Assembly (NCBI GenBank): GCA_951813605.1 | Contig: OX638379.1 | Location: forward strand, 2,242,471 to 2,306,470 | Length of the DNA stretch: 64,000 nucleotides | Source: an uncultured Bryobacterales bacterium | GTDB lineage: Bacteria; Acidobacteriota; Terriglobia; Bryobacterales; UBA6623 | Reading direction: 5' to 3' | Shown: positions 48,667 through 58,300 of the stretch, piece by piece | Layout of the letters: the number at the start of each line of letters is the position of its first letter | How positions within the stretch are numbered: the first letter of the stretch is position 1 | The notes under the pieces: generated by a model | What the model was told of the DNA's origin: nothing | Databases searched by the model: none | Seen by the model: only the letters and a program-made list of their open reading frames with translations | Translations under genes and position numbers: made by a program

Positions 48667-50430
48667 TCAACGATTTAGATTGTCGGATCTGGAGACTTCC
48701 TGGGTACAGGTCAGGCTGACTCCGAGCAATTCGAGCGCCTTGCGCTGCAATTCCGTCGGTCGCGTGAGCATGTCGAACGGCGCGCCTCCGTCGCGGGGCT
48801 GGATGCGATTCTTGACAATCGTCGCCAGATCGGCCAGCAGGGTGCGGAAGCTGTGGACCGGTTCGCCGGCGGCAGTGCGCTGGGTGCGCGCCTTGGCGCG
48901 GGCCTCCGGCGAGACTTGCGCGGGCTGCACCACCGAGGCCCGCGCGGCTTGCGCCGCGTCCGGATCGGCGTCCTTGAACAGCAGCGGGGCGAGCCGCCGC
49001 TGCATGTGCCACTCGACATAGTAGGCCAGCATGCAGAGCAGCACGTGGGCGCGCACGCGGTCCTCCAGGTAGTGGTAGACCGGGCGGACTTTCAGGTCCA
49101 CCGTCTGGAAGCTGCGGAAGGCGCGCTCGACGGCGCTGAGGCTCTTGTAGGTGCGCACGGCGTCGGCCGGCCCGAGCTGGCCGGCCGCCACGCTGGTGCG
49201 CACCGCGTAGAGGCCGTCCAGGGCCGCCTCGGCGTCGATGCCGGCCTGATTGCGGCGGTAGGCGAAGCGGCCCTCCTCGATGCTGAGCTCGAAATGCTTG
49301 CGGACCTTGAACCGGGAGACGACCTTGCCGACCCGCCGGCCGATGCTGGCGGCGCGGCGCAGGGGCCGCCGGGTGCGCTGGGTGGCGGCGACGAGCGGGT
49401 CGAGCAGTTTCTCGGTGGCTTGCAGCAGGGCCTCGCGCTGGCGGGCGCGCTGGGCGGCCAGCAGGGGGTTGCGGCATAACAGCAGGCGCTCGCCGGGATA
49501 GTCCGGGGAAGTGATTTCGGCGAGGTCCCGGCGGTCGAGCAGGGACATCTGGATGGCGCCCTGGCGGGCGAGTTCGCGGATGGCGGGGGCGCGCAGGGCG
49601 GAGATCCAGTCGAGGCCGGCGGGCCGCAGTTCGTCGCGGATGCGGGCCTGGGTGAGCAGGCCGCGGTCGCCGACGACCACCAGGCGGGCGAGGCCGAAGC
49701 GGCGCCGCAGGGTGTCCAGCTGGGGGCCGACGGTGGCGGGATCGGCGGTGTTGCCGGGGAACACCTGGACGGCGACGGGGCAGCCGTCGCGGTTGCACAG
49801 CAGGGAGAAGACGATCGGCAGCTTGCCGCGCTGGCCGTCGCGGGCATGGCCGCGGGCGGCGAGCGGGCAGCGGGAGCCCTCGAAGCAGGTGGAGGTGACG
49901 TCGGCGAGGACCAGGGAGGAGTCGGCGAGATGGCGCTTGGCGAGGCCCCGCTCGACGGCCTGCTGGCGGGGCAGGAGCCAGTCCATGGCGGCGTAGAGGT
50001 CGTCGGCGTCGGGCTGGCCGAGCTGGAGTTCGTCGCCCAGGGAGTGGGCCAGGGAGGCGGGGCCGAGGCAGCGGGAGGTGGCGAGCTTGGAGCGCGGCTG
50101 GAGGATGCGGGAGACGACGAGGGCGAGGGCGAGGGAACGGGAGCGGGAGGGGCTGGGATCGATGAGCGAGTCGAGGCCGAGGGAGCGCAGCGAGCCGAGG
50201 ACGGCGGCGACATGGCCGTGGGGCAGGGAGCGGGAGATGCTGAAATGGTCCTGGAGGCTGGCGACGGCGGTGCCGCCCTTCAGCAGGGTGCGCAGGCCTT
50301 GGACGAGGTGCGGGGGCCATTTGGAGAGGTTGAGGATGGTGCGCTTGCGGACCTTGGAGCCGACACGGAAGGACTCGCGGAGGAGGACGGCGGGGGGCGA
50401 GTTGCGGTTGGGGACGGACTCGATGTACAT
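48667..50430 (-). CDS. IS1634-family transposase
   Basis: 587 residues, full length. It starts MYIESVPNRNSPPAVLLRES. DDE-type landmarks: LVLADVTSTCFEGSRCPLAA, RGKLPIVFSLLCNRDGCPVA, QVFPGNTADPATV, LVVVGDRGLLTQARI, FVIG-like ISALRAPAIREL, AVERAFRSFQTVDLKVRPVY and a YYVEWHMQRRLAPLLF tail. It looks intact and may be active. Very high third-position GC leaves a long overlapping frame on the same strand, which is not a gene. Confidence 0.9.
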   Translation of the reverse strand: MYIESVPNRNSPPAVLLRESFRVGSKVRKRTILNLSKWPPHLVQGLRTLLKGGTAVASLQDHFSISRSLPHGHVAAVLGSLRSLGLDSLIDPSPSRSRSLALALVVSRILQPRSKLATSRCLGPASLAHSLGDELQLGQPDADDLYAAMDWLLPRQQAVERGLAKRHLADSSLVLADVTSTCFEGSRCPLAARGHARDGQRGKLPIVFSLLCNRDGCPVAVQVFPGNTADPATVGPQLDTLRRRFGLARLVVVGDRGLLTQARIRDELRPAGLDWISALRAPAIRELARQGAIQMSLLDRRDLAEITSPDYPGERLLLCRNPLLAAQRARQREALLQATEKLLDPLVAATQRTRRPLRRAASIGRRVGKVVSRFKVRKHFELSIEEGRFAYRRNQAGIDAEAALDGLYAVRTSVAAGQLGPADAVRTYKSLSAVERAFRSFQTVDLKVRPVYHYLEDRVRAHVLLCMLAYYVEWHMQRRLAPLLFKDADPDAAQAARASVVQPAQVSPEARAKARTQRTAAGEPVHSFRTLLADLATIVKNRIQPRDGGAPFDMLTRPTELQRKALELLGVSLTCTQEVSRSDNLNR

Positions 50431-50822
50431 GGCTACTACAGATATATTTTACCATTTGTTAAACGAAAATCAAAAGCATATTACATGGGTACAAGAAACC
50501 GCCCGGTCCGGCGCTCAGCAGTTGTGTCAGAAGCTTTTAGGCCCTACCGTCTATTTTTTGGTCGGGTAAGTTCGGCCTAGTCTCAGCCGCCGTTCCCGTA
50601 CTAACACATGCGACGCGCGTCGCAGCAATTCACTCCTTCGCCGATCGCGCAGCATCTTGATGACATCGAACTGATTCGATCGAATCAAGAAGCCCTACAG
50701 ACTGTCCCCGTCACATGTTGTCCACAACATCTGACGACTCGAAACGATTCCGTAGTCCGAGACGAATGACCGAGCTCAGCAGGGCGAACCTGTGCGAGCC
50801 AAGGCGGGGCCCTCAGGAGTCT
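50431..50822. other. IS1634 flank and spacer before the Thoeris-like genes
   Basis: About 390 bases with a sharp drop in GC after 50440. No gene seen. It should contain one terminal repeat of the IS1634 element and the 3' end of the TIR/Macro transcript. Confidence 0.4.
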
Positions 50823-51758
50823 TCAAGTTGCAGTATCAATCGCGGTTCCTTCATCTACCTGTGTCGTGGGGACTGCTGTGTAAGTGCATTCGTGCTCAAG
50901 AAACTTTCGAAGAGCTTCTACGTCAATATTGCTCCTCGTTATGTCTGAATGTGAAATAATTATCGACAATTTCTCCGTCAATTTTCCTTCTCTAGACGAT
51001 GCAACAAATGATCGAATTAAGTGTTGAACAATCTGTTCCCGTGGTGCACTTATTCTGGAAAATCCCGAACCTAGAATTGGGCACAGGAGTTCTTCCATTC
51101 CTCCCTGTTCTCGTAATCCATCCCACATTACTGGGAGAGCGTCTAGTAACTCAGGCAGCGTCGACTGAGCCACACGATTATTGTTCAAAGAGGCAATAGA
51201 TATAAAATATGCTTTTCTCCCATTCAACTCTACCGGACAAACGGTGCCACGTTTATATAACTTTTTTCTGCCAAAACTCTTCTGCTCGTGCGATCCGGTA
51301 TGCTCAATTAAGTTTAACGACTGATCTAGTGCAGCATCGAGTTGCGCCATGTTTGTTGCAAACTGCTCCGTATACTTGCCTTGAACACTGTCCTTACTGA
51401 TTGTACCGTCCTCCATAGAACTGTCAAAAGTTGTATTGCTTCCAACGATAAAGGCGCCTTTCATCTTAAACATATCACCGACATTTAACTCTACCAAGAT
51501 GTCTGTATTTGAAATCAAGCATCTTGGAAACCTACGGCGGGTTCTCCAAGCAGAAACCGATGCGTAAACCAAGGGAAGGATAAACCAAAAATCTTCTAAA
51601 ATACGCGGTATCGAGGGAATGTTTGGAAGAAGCCACGCCGAAGCTCTATCTAACATTAGGGAGATGCCTAGTCCTCCCAGAACTCCACTGAAAAACGGAA
51701 CAATCGACGGTTTGATCCACCAAGAGACTGTTCTGATTGACAACATCTGCAGAGACAT
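50823..51758 (-). CDS. thsA: Membrane-anchored Macro-domain protein, type II Thoeris effector-like
   Basis: 311 residues; follows the TIR gene directly, its ATG abutting the TIR stop. Two hydrophobic segments lie near residues 18-38 (IVPFFSGVLGGLGISLMLD) and 50-68 (EDFWFILPLVYASVSAW). From about residue 80 comes the DUF6430/Macro-like part: NTDILVELNVGDMFKMKGAF, IVGSNTTFDSSMEDG, DSVQGKYTEQF, YKRGTVCPVELNGRKAYFIS and ISIASLNNN. Type II Thoeris pairs a TIR enzyme making an ADP-ribose-type signal with a transmembrane Macro effector that disrupts the membrane. Assignment rests on architecture and neighbour. Confidence 0.82.
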   Translation of the reverse strand: MSLQMLSIRTVSWWIKPSIVPFFSGVLGGLGISLMLDRASAWLLPNIPSIPRILEDFWFILPLVYASVSAWRTRRRFPRCLISNTDILVELNVGDMFKMKGAFIVGSNTTFDSSMEDGTISKDSVQGKYTEQFATNMAQLDAALDQSLNLIEHTGSHEQKSFGRKKLYKRGTVCPVELNGRKAYFISIASLNNNRVAQSTLPELLDALPVMWDGLREQGGMEELLCPILGSGFSRISAPREQIVQHLIRSFVASSREGKLTEKLSIIISHSDITRSNIDVEALRKFLEHECTYTAVPTTQVDEGTAIDTAT

Positions 51759-52262
51759 CTAAACCTGAAGATTTGCGTACACTGACTTGTTATAAAAGTA
51801 AGCACTCGACTTTTCTTTGTGCATCAGCTGTTGATGCATATCAGGCCAGTTCTCTAGAGAATATTGGAGGATTTTGGCATTAAAACTGATATGTATTGCG
51901 AGTTGATCACGAATGATGGGAGGGCAACGATCTTTGTCAAGAGATCGTTTATTGTTGAGGTTAACTCCAATTATAGGGAGACTGAGTGAAACGGATTGTT
52001 CGAGTTCCCACCTCACGAACTTGTACAAATATCGGGTCTGGGATCCTATTAGCGATACAACAACTTTTGAATTTTTCAATCGCTCCTTGAGTCGCCTCTT
52101 GATCGTAACCTCAGTGCTTGAGTCGAGAGCGACGTTTAGGTCGTGGGCGTCGTGAAAACGAAAGTTCGAATTGTCATTCTGTTTCCAGGCTCTCATTAAC
52201 CGATAGTAGTGGATGTCGTTGTCTCCGTCAAACGACACAAAGACTTTGTTGCGGTACGCCAT
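51759..52262 (-). CDS. thsB: TIR-domain protein, Thoeris ThsB-like
   Basis: 167 residues from the ATG with AGGA just upstream; other starts lie 4 and 26 codons upstream. The domain is the ThsB/DUF1863 TIR type: NKVFVSFDGDNDIHYYRLMR, FRFHDAHDLNVALDSS, RLKERLKNSKVVVSLIGSQT, YKFVRWELEQSV (the Glu is the likely catalytic residue) and LPIIGVNLNN. It would sense infection and turn NAD+ into a signal for the Macro effector. Codon use and base composition are clearly more AT-rich than the island, a sign of transfer from another lineage. Confidence 0.88.
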   Translation of the reverse strand: MAYRNKVFVSFDGDNDIHYYRLMRAWKQNDNSNFRFHDAHDLNVALDSSTEVTIKRRLKERLKNSKVVVSLIGSQTRYLYKFVRWELEQSVSLSLPIIGVNLNNKRSLDKDRCPPIIRDQLAIHISFNAKILQYSLENWPDMHQQLMHKEKSSAYFYNKSVYANLQV

Positions 52263-52960
52263 TAGTTCCTGCATCTTGGCGATGCGGGGTTCTGACCTCT
52301 GATATTCAGAGTACTCTCCAAGCCTTCTCTGCCGAAACAATTACTGTTGCCGGGCACCGAAGCTTTTAGGGAGGACAGCACTTGCAATTCAGTGATCCAA
52401 GTCACAAGGAGCTTATCATATTAGGGGCTTGGTGCTGTTGATCCCAGATCCCCAGTTAATGTGGTTGCCTTGAGAGATTCTTCGACGTCGCTGGCAGTCA
52501 GTCCAGCTCATCGTCCCGAAACGAGCCGAAGCTCGTCAACTTGAGCGGCGACAGATCCGGTTCGAGGCAATCTCGGTGCAGACCATGGCCGCGGTTAGTG
52601 AGTTGCGGCACCCGCCTTGCGCTCGGGACGCACCACTCCTGGCCGGTCGTCCGGTCCACGACTGCAGCCGCCGTCCAGGCCTTGAACGGACCCAGCCGCT
52701 AGGCAATGGCACTAACTTAAGGATCTTGGCGCTAACTTGACCCCAACCTACCCCGATTACTAACTGTTTGGGCGAGGCGGGGTAAACGCCGATCCACGTG
52801 CCGTAAATCGCATGTTACCAAGGGTTTGCCGCACGGGTACCCGGATCGACTCGGCTGGTTCTCGACCGAATTCCCCGGATGGGCGATCGGCGGTGTCTGA
52901 CTAGGTGCCGGCCGAAGCCGACGGCGGACCAGCTTCCGACGAGCTCGCCAGCGACGGAGC
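52263..52960. other. Non-coding, probably IS-derived region
   Basis: The first 110 bases are the leader of the TIR gene; the remainder returns to high GC. CACTAACTTA and GCTAACTTGACCCCAA near 52710-52745 look like ends of insertion sequences, but no transposase frame is attached. No gene assigned. Confidence 0.35.
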
Positions 52961-52969
52961 GGCGTGCGG

Positions 52970-53150
52970 CTTCAGGCCAGCAGGTCGAATGCCTGCCTCT
53001 GCAGCTCCGTCATCGCCCTCAGAGACGGGATCGCGTGGCCGGGCACTTGCTCGTACACCAGTTCCACCGCCGTCAGCGTCGACAGGCTCGCCAGACAGTC
53101 TGGGAAGCTCTGCAGCGGCAGCCGGCCCTACAGAGTCTTGCGCGTGCGGT
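52970..53150 (-). pseudogene. Decayed transposase tail
   Basis: One minus-strand frame reads GRLPLQSFPDCLASLSTLTA then VELVYEQVPGHAIPSLRAMT and ELQRQAFDLLA before a stop, with another stop just before GRLPLQ. The style is that of a transposase C-terminus, but I cannot name the family. Truncated by the repeat at 53216. Confidence 0.4.
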
Positions 53151-53215
53151 CCTTGCGCTTCGCGCTCGGCCGGGCCTACTGGGCTGCCCGGGCACGGCGG
53201 TCCGCCCTCCTCGCC

Positions 53216-53284
53216 GAACTGTCTTCGACACCATGGTGCGGCACTCTTCGAGCCTCAGCACCTGCCGCACTCCTAACTGTCCAC
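53216..53284 (+). repeat. R1 repeat, copy 1
   Basis: ACTGTCTTCGACACCATGGT followed by GCGGCACTCTTCGAGCCTCA, GCACCTGCCGCA and CTAACTGTCCAC. The same block is at 62349-62432 (plus) and, shorter, at 59190-59245 (minus). Each copy sits at a junction between unrelated IS fragments, so it is the end of some insertion sequence not otherwise present. Confidence 0.8.
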
Positions 53285-53327
53285 GGTTCTACAGCCACCC
53301 CAGTGCTCCTACAAGGAGCGGCGGCGG

Positions 53328-53720
53328 ATGGCCCGCGACATGCGGGCCATCTACCGCGCCGCGAGCGGGGAGGCCGCGGCCGGGCGCCTGGACGAGTTCG
53401 AGCGCCGCTGGGGGGAGCGCTACCCTTCGGTGGCGGGCAGCTGGCGGCGCGCCTGGGAGGAGGTCGTCCCGATGTTCGCCTTCGCCCCGGAGATCCGACG
53501 CCTGATGTACACGACCAACGCCATCGAAAGCTTGCACCGCAGCCTGCGCAAGAGCCTCAAGACACGCGGTCATTTCCCCAATGACCGCGCCGCCGCGAAG
53601 CTGCTGTACCTCGCCATCCGGAACGCGGAAAGCAACTGGAAGGCCCCCGTGGCTGGCTGGCGGCAGGCGCTCAACCAGCTTGATATTCTGTGCGGAGAGA
53701 GGCTGCGAGGCGCGACATGA
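53328..53720 (+). pseudogene. IS256-family transposase, C-terminal third
   Basis: Reads FERRWGERYPSVAGSWRRAW, PEIRRLMYTTNAIESLHRSL, KTRGHFPNDRAAAKLLYLAI and WKAPVAGWRQALNQL, the conserved end of IS256/mutator transposases, then stops. The catalytic N-terminal two thirds are missing. The right inverted repeat follows at 53741-53763 (CACACTTAATCTGACACTCC). Confidence 0.85.
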
Positions 53721-53740
53721 GTCCCATCGCACATCGGCTA

Positions 53741-53763
53741 CTTACACACTTAATCTGACACTC
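53741..53763 (+). mobile_element. IS256-type right terminal inverted repeat
   Basis: TACACACTTAATCTGACACTC is the inverse of the CTGTCAGA...TGTGTGAGG type end seen at 10936 and 61524. It lies directly after the truncated IS256 transposase, as expected. Confidence 0.65.
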
Positions 53764-53854
53764 CCGCTAGGTCGGCCCGTCGCGACAATTCCTGCGCGAC
53801 CTGGACGGAAGCGTGGGTACAGACCCTTATCGCACAAAAGGATAGGACGCAAGA

Positions 53855-54820
53855 ATGCCTAACACCACTGCAGTCGCCGGCATCGACGTCGGCAAGTCCT
53901 CTCTCGACGCCCACGTCGAACCCTCCGGCGCGACCCGCCATTGCTCCAATGACAAGTGCGACCGCCGCGCCCTGCGCAACTGGCTGCTGAGCCAAGGCGT
54001 CACGCGCGTCGTCTTCGAACCCACCGGCCGCTACCATCGCGGCCTGCACCAGAGCCTCTGCGACGCCGGCCTCGGGACCGTGCTCGCCAACCCGCTGCAC
54101 GCCCGGCGCTTCGCCCAGGCCCTCGGCCGCCGCGCCAAGAACGACAAGGTCGACGCCGCGATCCAAGCCGCCATCGACACCGACGAGACCCTCTCCCGCC
54201 GTGCCGCCATCATTCGCTCCATCCCCGGCTTCGGCTCCCTCAACGCCGCTAGCCTGTGCGCCGACATGCCCGCACTCGGCTCCATCGACCGCCGCCCGGC
54301 CGCCGCCTTGAGCAGCGTCGCTCCCTTCGACAACCAATCCGGCGGCTTCCAAGGCACCCGCCGCTGCCGCGGCGGCCGCGCCCATCCCCGCAAGCTGCTC
54401 TATATGGCCGCTCTCTCCGGGAGGGGCTGCTACCCCGCCTGCAAGGCCCTCTACGAGCGCCTGGTGGCCAAGGGCAGCGAACCCAAGCTGGCCCTTGTCG
54501 CCGTCATGCGCAAGCTCCTCAACCTCGTCAATGCCCTGCTCCGCGACGATCGCCTCTTCCAGCCCGAGGCCCCCTCCCGCGAGGCGCTGGCAGGCATCTC
54601 TCCACCCACCCTCGCCCCGCTCTCGGCGGTACCTCCCCGCCCGGCTGTGGCCCCCGACCTCGAAAACTGCCCATTATCATGCAGTTTTCGCGATTTGCCG
54701 CTTGACAAAAAACACGGAAGCTTCCCCGCCAGCGTGACCAACGCCGCTACGTGCCTCACGCTCCGCGGAAACCCGTGTCCCTCGCAGCTCAGTACCTCCC
54801 CGCTGTTCACCCCAACTTGA
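53855..54820 (+). CDS. IS110-family transposase with internal deletion
   Basis: The frame begins TAVAGIDVGKSSLDAHVEPS (first Asp of the DEDD nuclease), with VVFEPTGRYHRGLHQSLCDA and FAQALGRRAKNDKVDA. It then jumps to IQAAIDTDETLSRR and SIPGFGSLNAASLCADMPAL, APFDNQSGGFQGTRRCRGGR and KLLYMAALSGRG. Compared with usual members roughly 75 residues after KNDKVDA are missing, in frame. The normal end is near FQPEAPS; the remaining codons read through the element's 3' region. Probably inactive. Confidence 0.82.
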   Translation: MPNTTAVAGIDVGKSSLDAHVEPSGATRHCSNDKCDRRALRNWLLSQGVTRVVFEPTGRYHRGLHQSLCDAGLGTVLANPLHARRFAQALGRRAKNDKVDAAIQAAIDTDETLSRRAAIIRSIPGFGSLNAASLCADMPALGSIDRRPAAALSSVAPFDNQSGGFQGTRRCRGGRAHPRKLLYMAALSGRGCYPACKALYERLVAKGSEPKLALVAVMRKLLNLVNALLRDDRLFQPEAPSREALAGISPPTLAPLSAVPPRPAVAPDLENCPLSCSFRDLPLDKKHGSFPASVTNAATCLTLRGNPCPSQLSTSPLFTPT

Positions 54821-54974
54821 CAAATGGATACTCATCGTGTGGGGCCTCCTTGCGCCCCGCCTCCTCGAGCACCTCCTGCACCGTCCGCCGGATCACCTCC
54901 CGCACCCAGTCTCCATCCTGCTGCAGGATCGCTTGCGACGACGCGCTCGACGTCGTACCCTTCTTGTTGGCCAT
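54807..54974 (-). pseudogene. IS256-family transposase, N-terminal fragment
   Basis: 55 codons after a perfect SD (AAAGGAGG): MANKKGTTSSASSQAILQQD and WVREVIRRTVQEVLEEAG, the typical IS256 start, then HDEYPFVKLG and stop where the frame meets the IS110 end. The rest of this copy is missing. Confidence 0.6.
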
Positions 54975-54998
54975 TGTCTGCCTCCTTTCTGGCTTCAA

Positions 54999-55397
54999 AC
55001 ATCAGGGATCACCGGCGGACGATGGCCTCTCCCACTTCCGCCGGCTCATTGGAGACCTATTTGTACACAACCGGTCGCGGTCGGTCATGTTTCATGCTGG
55101 TTCGCGGCGTCCACGTCGTGTGGGAATCGGACGCTTCGGGGACCGGCTACCTCCGCGACCCAAAGCGCCGTCAACAGACGGACTAGGACTCGGAGCGCCT
55201 TAGCCGCACCGCCGAACGCAACAGAGCGTCGCTGGTGGCAGGCCGCACGTTCATACTGGGCAACTCTGAGTACGGGACGCGGTGAACACACCCGGGCACA
55301 GCACTGGTCACACCGCGTCGCTCAAGTCTTGTGCACCGTGCTGAAGTGGATTCGCCTAGGGCCCCCGTGGAACTCCGTACCTTCGGCTGCGGTCCAA
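54999..55397. other. Spacer between IS remnants and the LOTUS/ATPase gene
   Basis: About 400 bases downstream of the large minus-strand gene; no gene or clear terminator found. Confidence 0.4.
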
Positions 55398-58300
55398 CTA
55401 GGACCCGAAGGAACCGCGCGGAAACAGCGGCTTCCACCGATTCCCGTTGGCACTCCCCACGCTCCAGAACACTGGGAGCGTGTTGTTCGGTATCGTGTTG
55501 TGGAACGAGACCAGCGCCTCCATGTTTCCGTACCCCAGCGGGTGTTGCGGAACGAGCTCTCGCCCGATCTGCAGCATCACATCCTGGGCAAATGCCCTGT
55601 CGCCGTCGTCCGCGAAGATCCCGGCCTCAGGCCGAAAGGCCCTCACTTCGTCGCCGAACGCCTTCATCACAAGCGCCTCGACGCCAGCGAACTCGTCCTT
55701 GACGCGCCGCACGGCCTCCGGAAACGCTGTCTGCAGGCAGCAGATCAACCGTCCGTCTCTGGCCAGATCCGGAATCAACGCCCCGTCCGACTTCCAGAGC
55801 CGCTCCAGACCCCGTACGAGCGTGCTCCCCGTGCCCGCGAAGTCGTCGACGAGGACAACCAGCGGGTCGCTCTCGGCGTGGCCCCGCACCCATTTCGGCA
55901 CCCCGCTCGCTGCGCCGCATTTCCCCGGGCTCATCCGCTTCGCAAGTTCGCGCGCGGTCGCGGCGCCGCTCTTCGTCTCCGAGTCCGTATAGGCCAGGTA
56001 CAGGTTGTCCAGCCGACGCCCCCGCACGATCCGCCACACTCCGTCGCCGACGTCCCTGCGCCGGGCCCTCACGGAATCCTCCATATTGGCGAGCCCATTG
56101 ACGAATGCCCCGTCGTTCACGAACCCGTCCTCGACGAGGCGCTTGAGGAGCAGGAACGCAACCTCGATCCGCGCGTCGTCGTCGAACTGCCTGAGCCAGC
56201 GACGCACCTCCGCCACGTCCTTTTGCTTGCCCAGGTACACGAGCTTCTCGGACACGGACAGCAGTTCATCCTCCTCGATCGGGAACGCCGACGACTCCAC
56301 GATCATGAGCGACCCCGCTTCGTCGTCCTCCGGCTCGGCGGGCTCCTCTTCTTGGAACGTCCGCCAGACCGGAAGCAGTTCGTCCTCCCCCTTTTTCAGC
56401 AGCCAGTCCCGGAACACGGAAAGCTCCACCGCGACGCCGCACTCGCCAGGCTTCCTCCGCGAGATCACGCGCCGGCGCAGCAGCCCGTTCTCCACCTCCT
56501 GCAGCTCCTGCGCGGGCAGCCGGTCGCTCGGCTCGAGGTTCATCTGGGCCTGCACGTCGACTAGGTCGTCGAGCGACTCGTAGCCGCCCGAGCCCAACGC
56601 GGACACGCAGGCCAGAAAGAGGCAGTTCTGCGCCACCGACCGCCGCTTTTCGTGCGGATCGAGGACGGGAACGTCCTCCCAGAAGTGCGCGAAGTTCGTC
56701 GGTCCCAGTTCGCTGACCAAACCGCGGCGAACCTCCTCCACGTCGCTCGTTCCTACGAACGTCCGCCGTTCCTGGGCGCAGCGGCGGAACACCTTGCCCG
56801 CGACTAGGTGCATATAGAACGGGTTGCCCCGGCAGTGCTCCACGATGCGGGCGACGGCGTCGGGCTCGTACTCGATCTTCCCGGCCACGGGCTGCGTGAT
56901 CAGCGCCTTGCAGTCCGCTTCCACCTCGATCCGGTCCAGCGAACAGTTGACCCACTTGTTCAGGTCTGCCGAGTGGGTGCGGTAGATGCTGTCCATCCGT
57001 TCGCTGCCGACGAACATGAACGTCAGCCCAACCTCGGACAGCGACCGCAGCGCCTTGACGAACTGCTTACCCCGCTCCCCCAGATAGAACGCGGGATTCA
57101 GGTCGTCGAACTCGTCGATGATGACGAGCATCTTCCGTCCGCTCGCGCGCGCCAGCTCCTCGACGTAGGGCACCAGCCGGCCCAGCCCGGCCCTGAACTC
57201 GTCCTCCGACGGCACTTCGCGCTCCCACTCCAGGGCGCGCACGAGCCGATTGGCCACCGTGTGGCCGAGTTGCCCCTCGTGCAGCGACGCGAGTTCCCCC
57301 ATCCTCAGCACGATGCACACGACATCGTCGCGCTCGCCCAAGTTCGCCGCCAGAACCTGCAGCACGGATGTCTTGCCTACCCGTTTTTGACCCCAGAGAA
57401 AGGTAGACGTCTCGTTCGAGACGTGGAGCTCCAGATCGGACAGGATCGAATCCCGCCCGAACAGGTCCTCCCGTTCCCGGATCGGGTTGATCGCGTATGG
57501 AGGCCTGCGCAGCAGCTCGTCCCAGTCCGGCTGCGTTCGCTGCTGCTGGAACACCAGGGTCTGCTCTAAACTCACGCGCCTCCCGTTGGCCGTCTCGCAC
57601 CCCACGGTCGTCAGTAGCTCGAGACTCTGCTCAGAGGGAGCACCGCCAAGCCGGAGGCGGACCAGCCGCTCCGTACCAGGTGCCAGGTCGAACGGCGGAG
57701 TCGGCTCCGACGCCGACAACTCGATCCTATGCGCGCCTTCGCTTTGACCGATCCGTATCCCATGCGCGTTCCCGTCGCCCTCGTTCACCACGCGCACCGG
57801 GAAGACTACCTCGCCGTCGGCGCCAGCGAGGTCGAGCTTGAACACATCGCCGGTTATCCTGACCGACGGCATTGTCATCTCCTCGCTTGCAAGCGTGCCT
57901 TCCTCGATTAGGTGCGACACGTGGTTCGCTACCGGCTCGAGCACTAGCTGCCGGAGTCCGTGCCCCAGGCCGTCGTTCAGGGGGTCCAGTGTCCGCTGCA
58001 CCTGCGTCCGCAGGTCCCTCGCCCGCATCGGAATTTGCTCCCCTCCGTAGTTTTCGCAGCTCTCGCAGAACTTGCGGAACAATGTGCCCAGAAGCACCTC
58101 CACGTCGTGGAGAATCCCCCGCTCGCCGGCGAGCGCGTAATCGCGGTACGCGTGCGCCTGCTTGACCACGTCGATCGATGACAGCCTCGCGGCAACGACC
58201 GTGGTCTTGCAGAATCTCTCCACCGCGTTCACCAGCGCCCGCTGGCACTCCTTCGTCTTGGCTATCGCCTTGCGCATGGCCGCCTCGGGTTTGGTCTTGG

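Noticed and set aside
48500..50455. A 651-codon open frame overlapping the IS1634 transposase on the same strand in another phase
   Set aside because: It is a Pro/Arg/Ala-rich shadow caused by very high GC; it has no domain, while the other frame is a clear transposase.
54837..56564. A 575-codon plus-strand frame opposite the LOTUS/ATPase gene
   Set aside because: No domain and low-complexity composition; the minus-strand gene has intact Walker and PRTase motifs.
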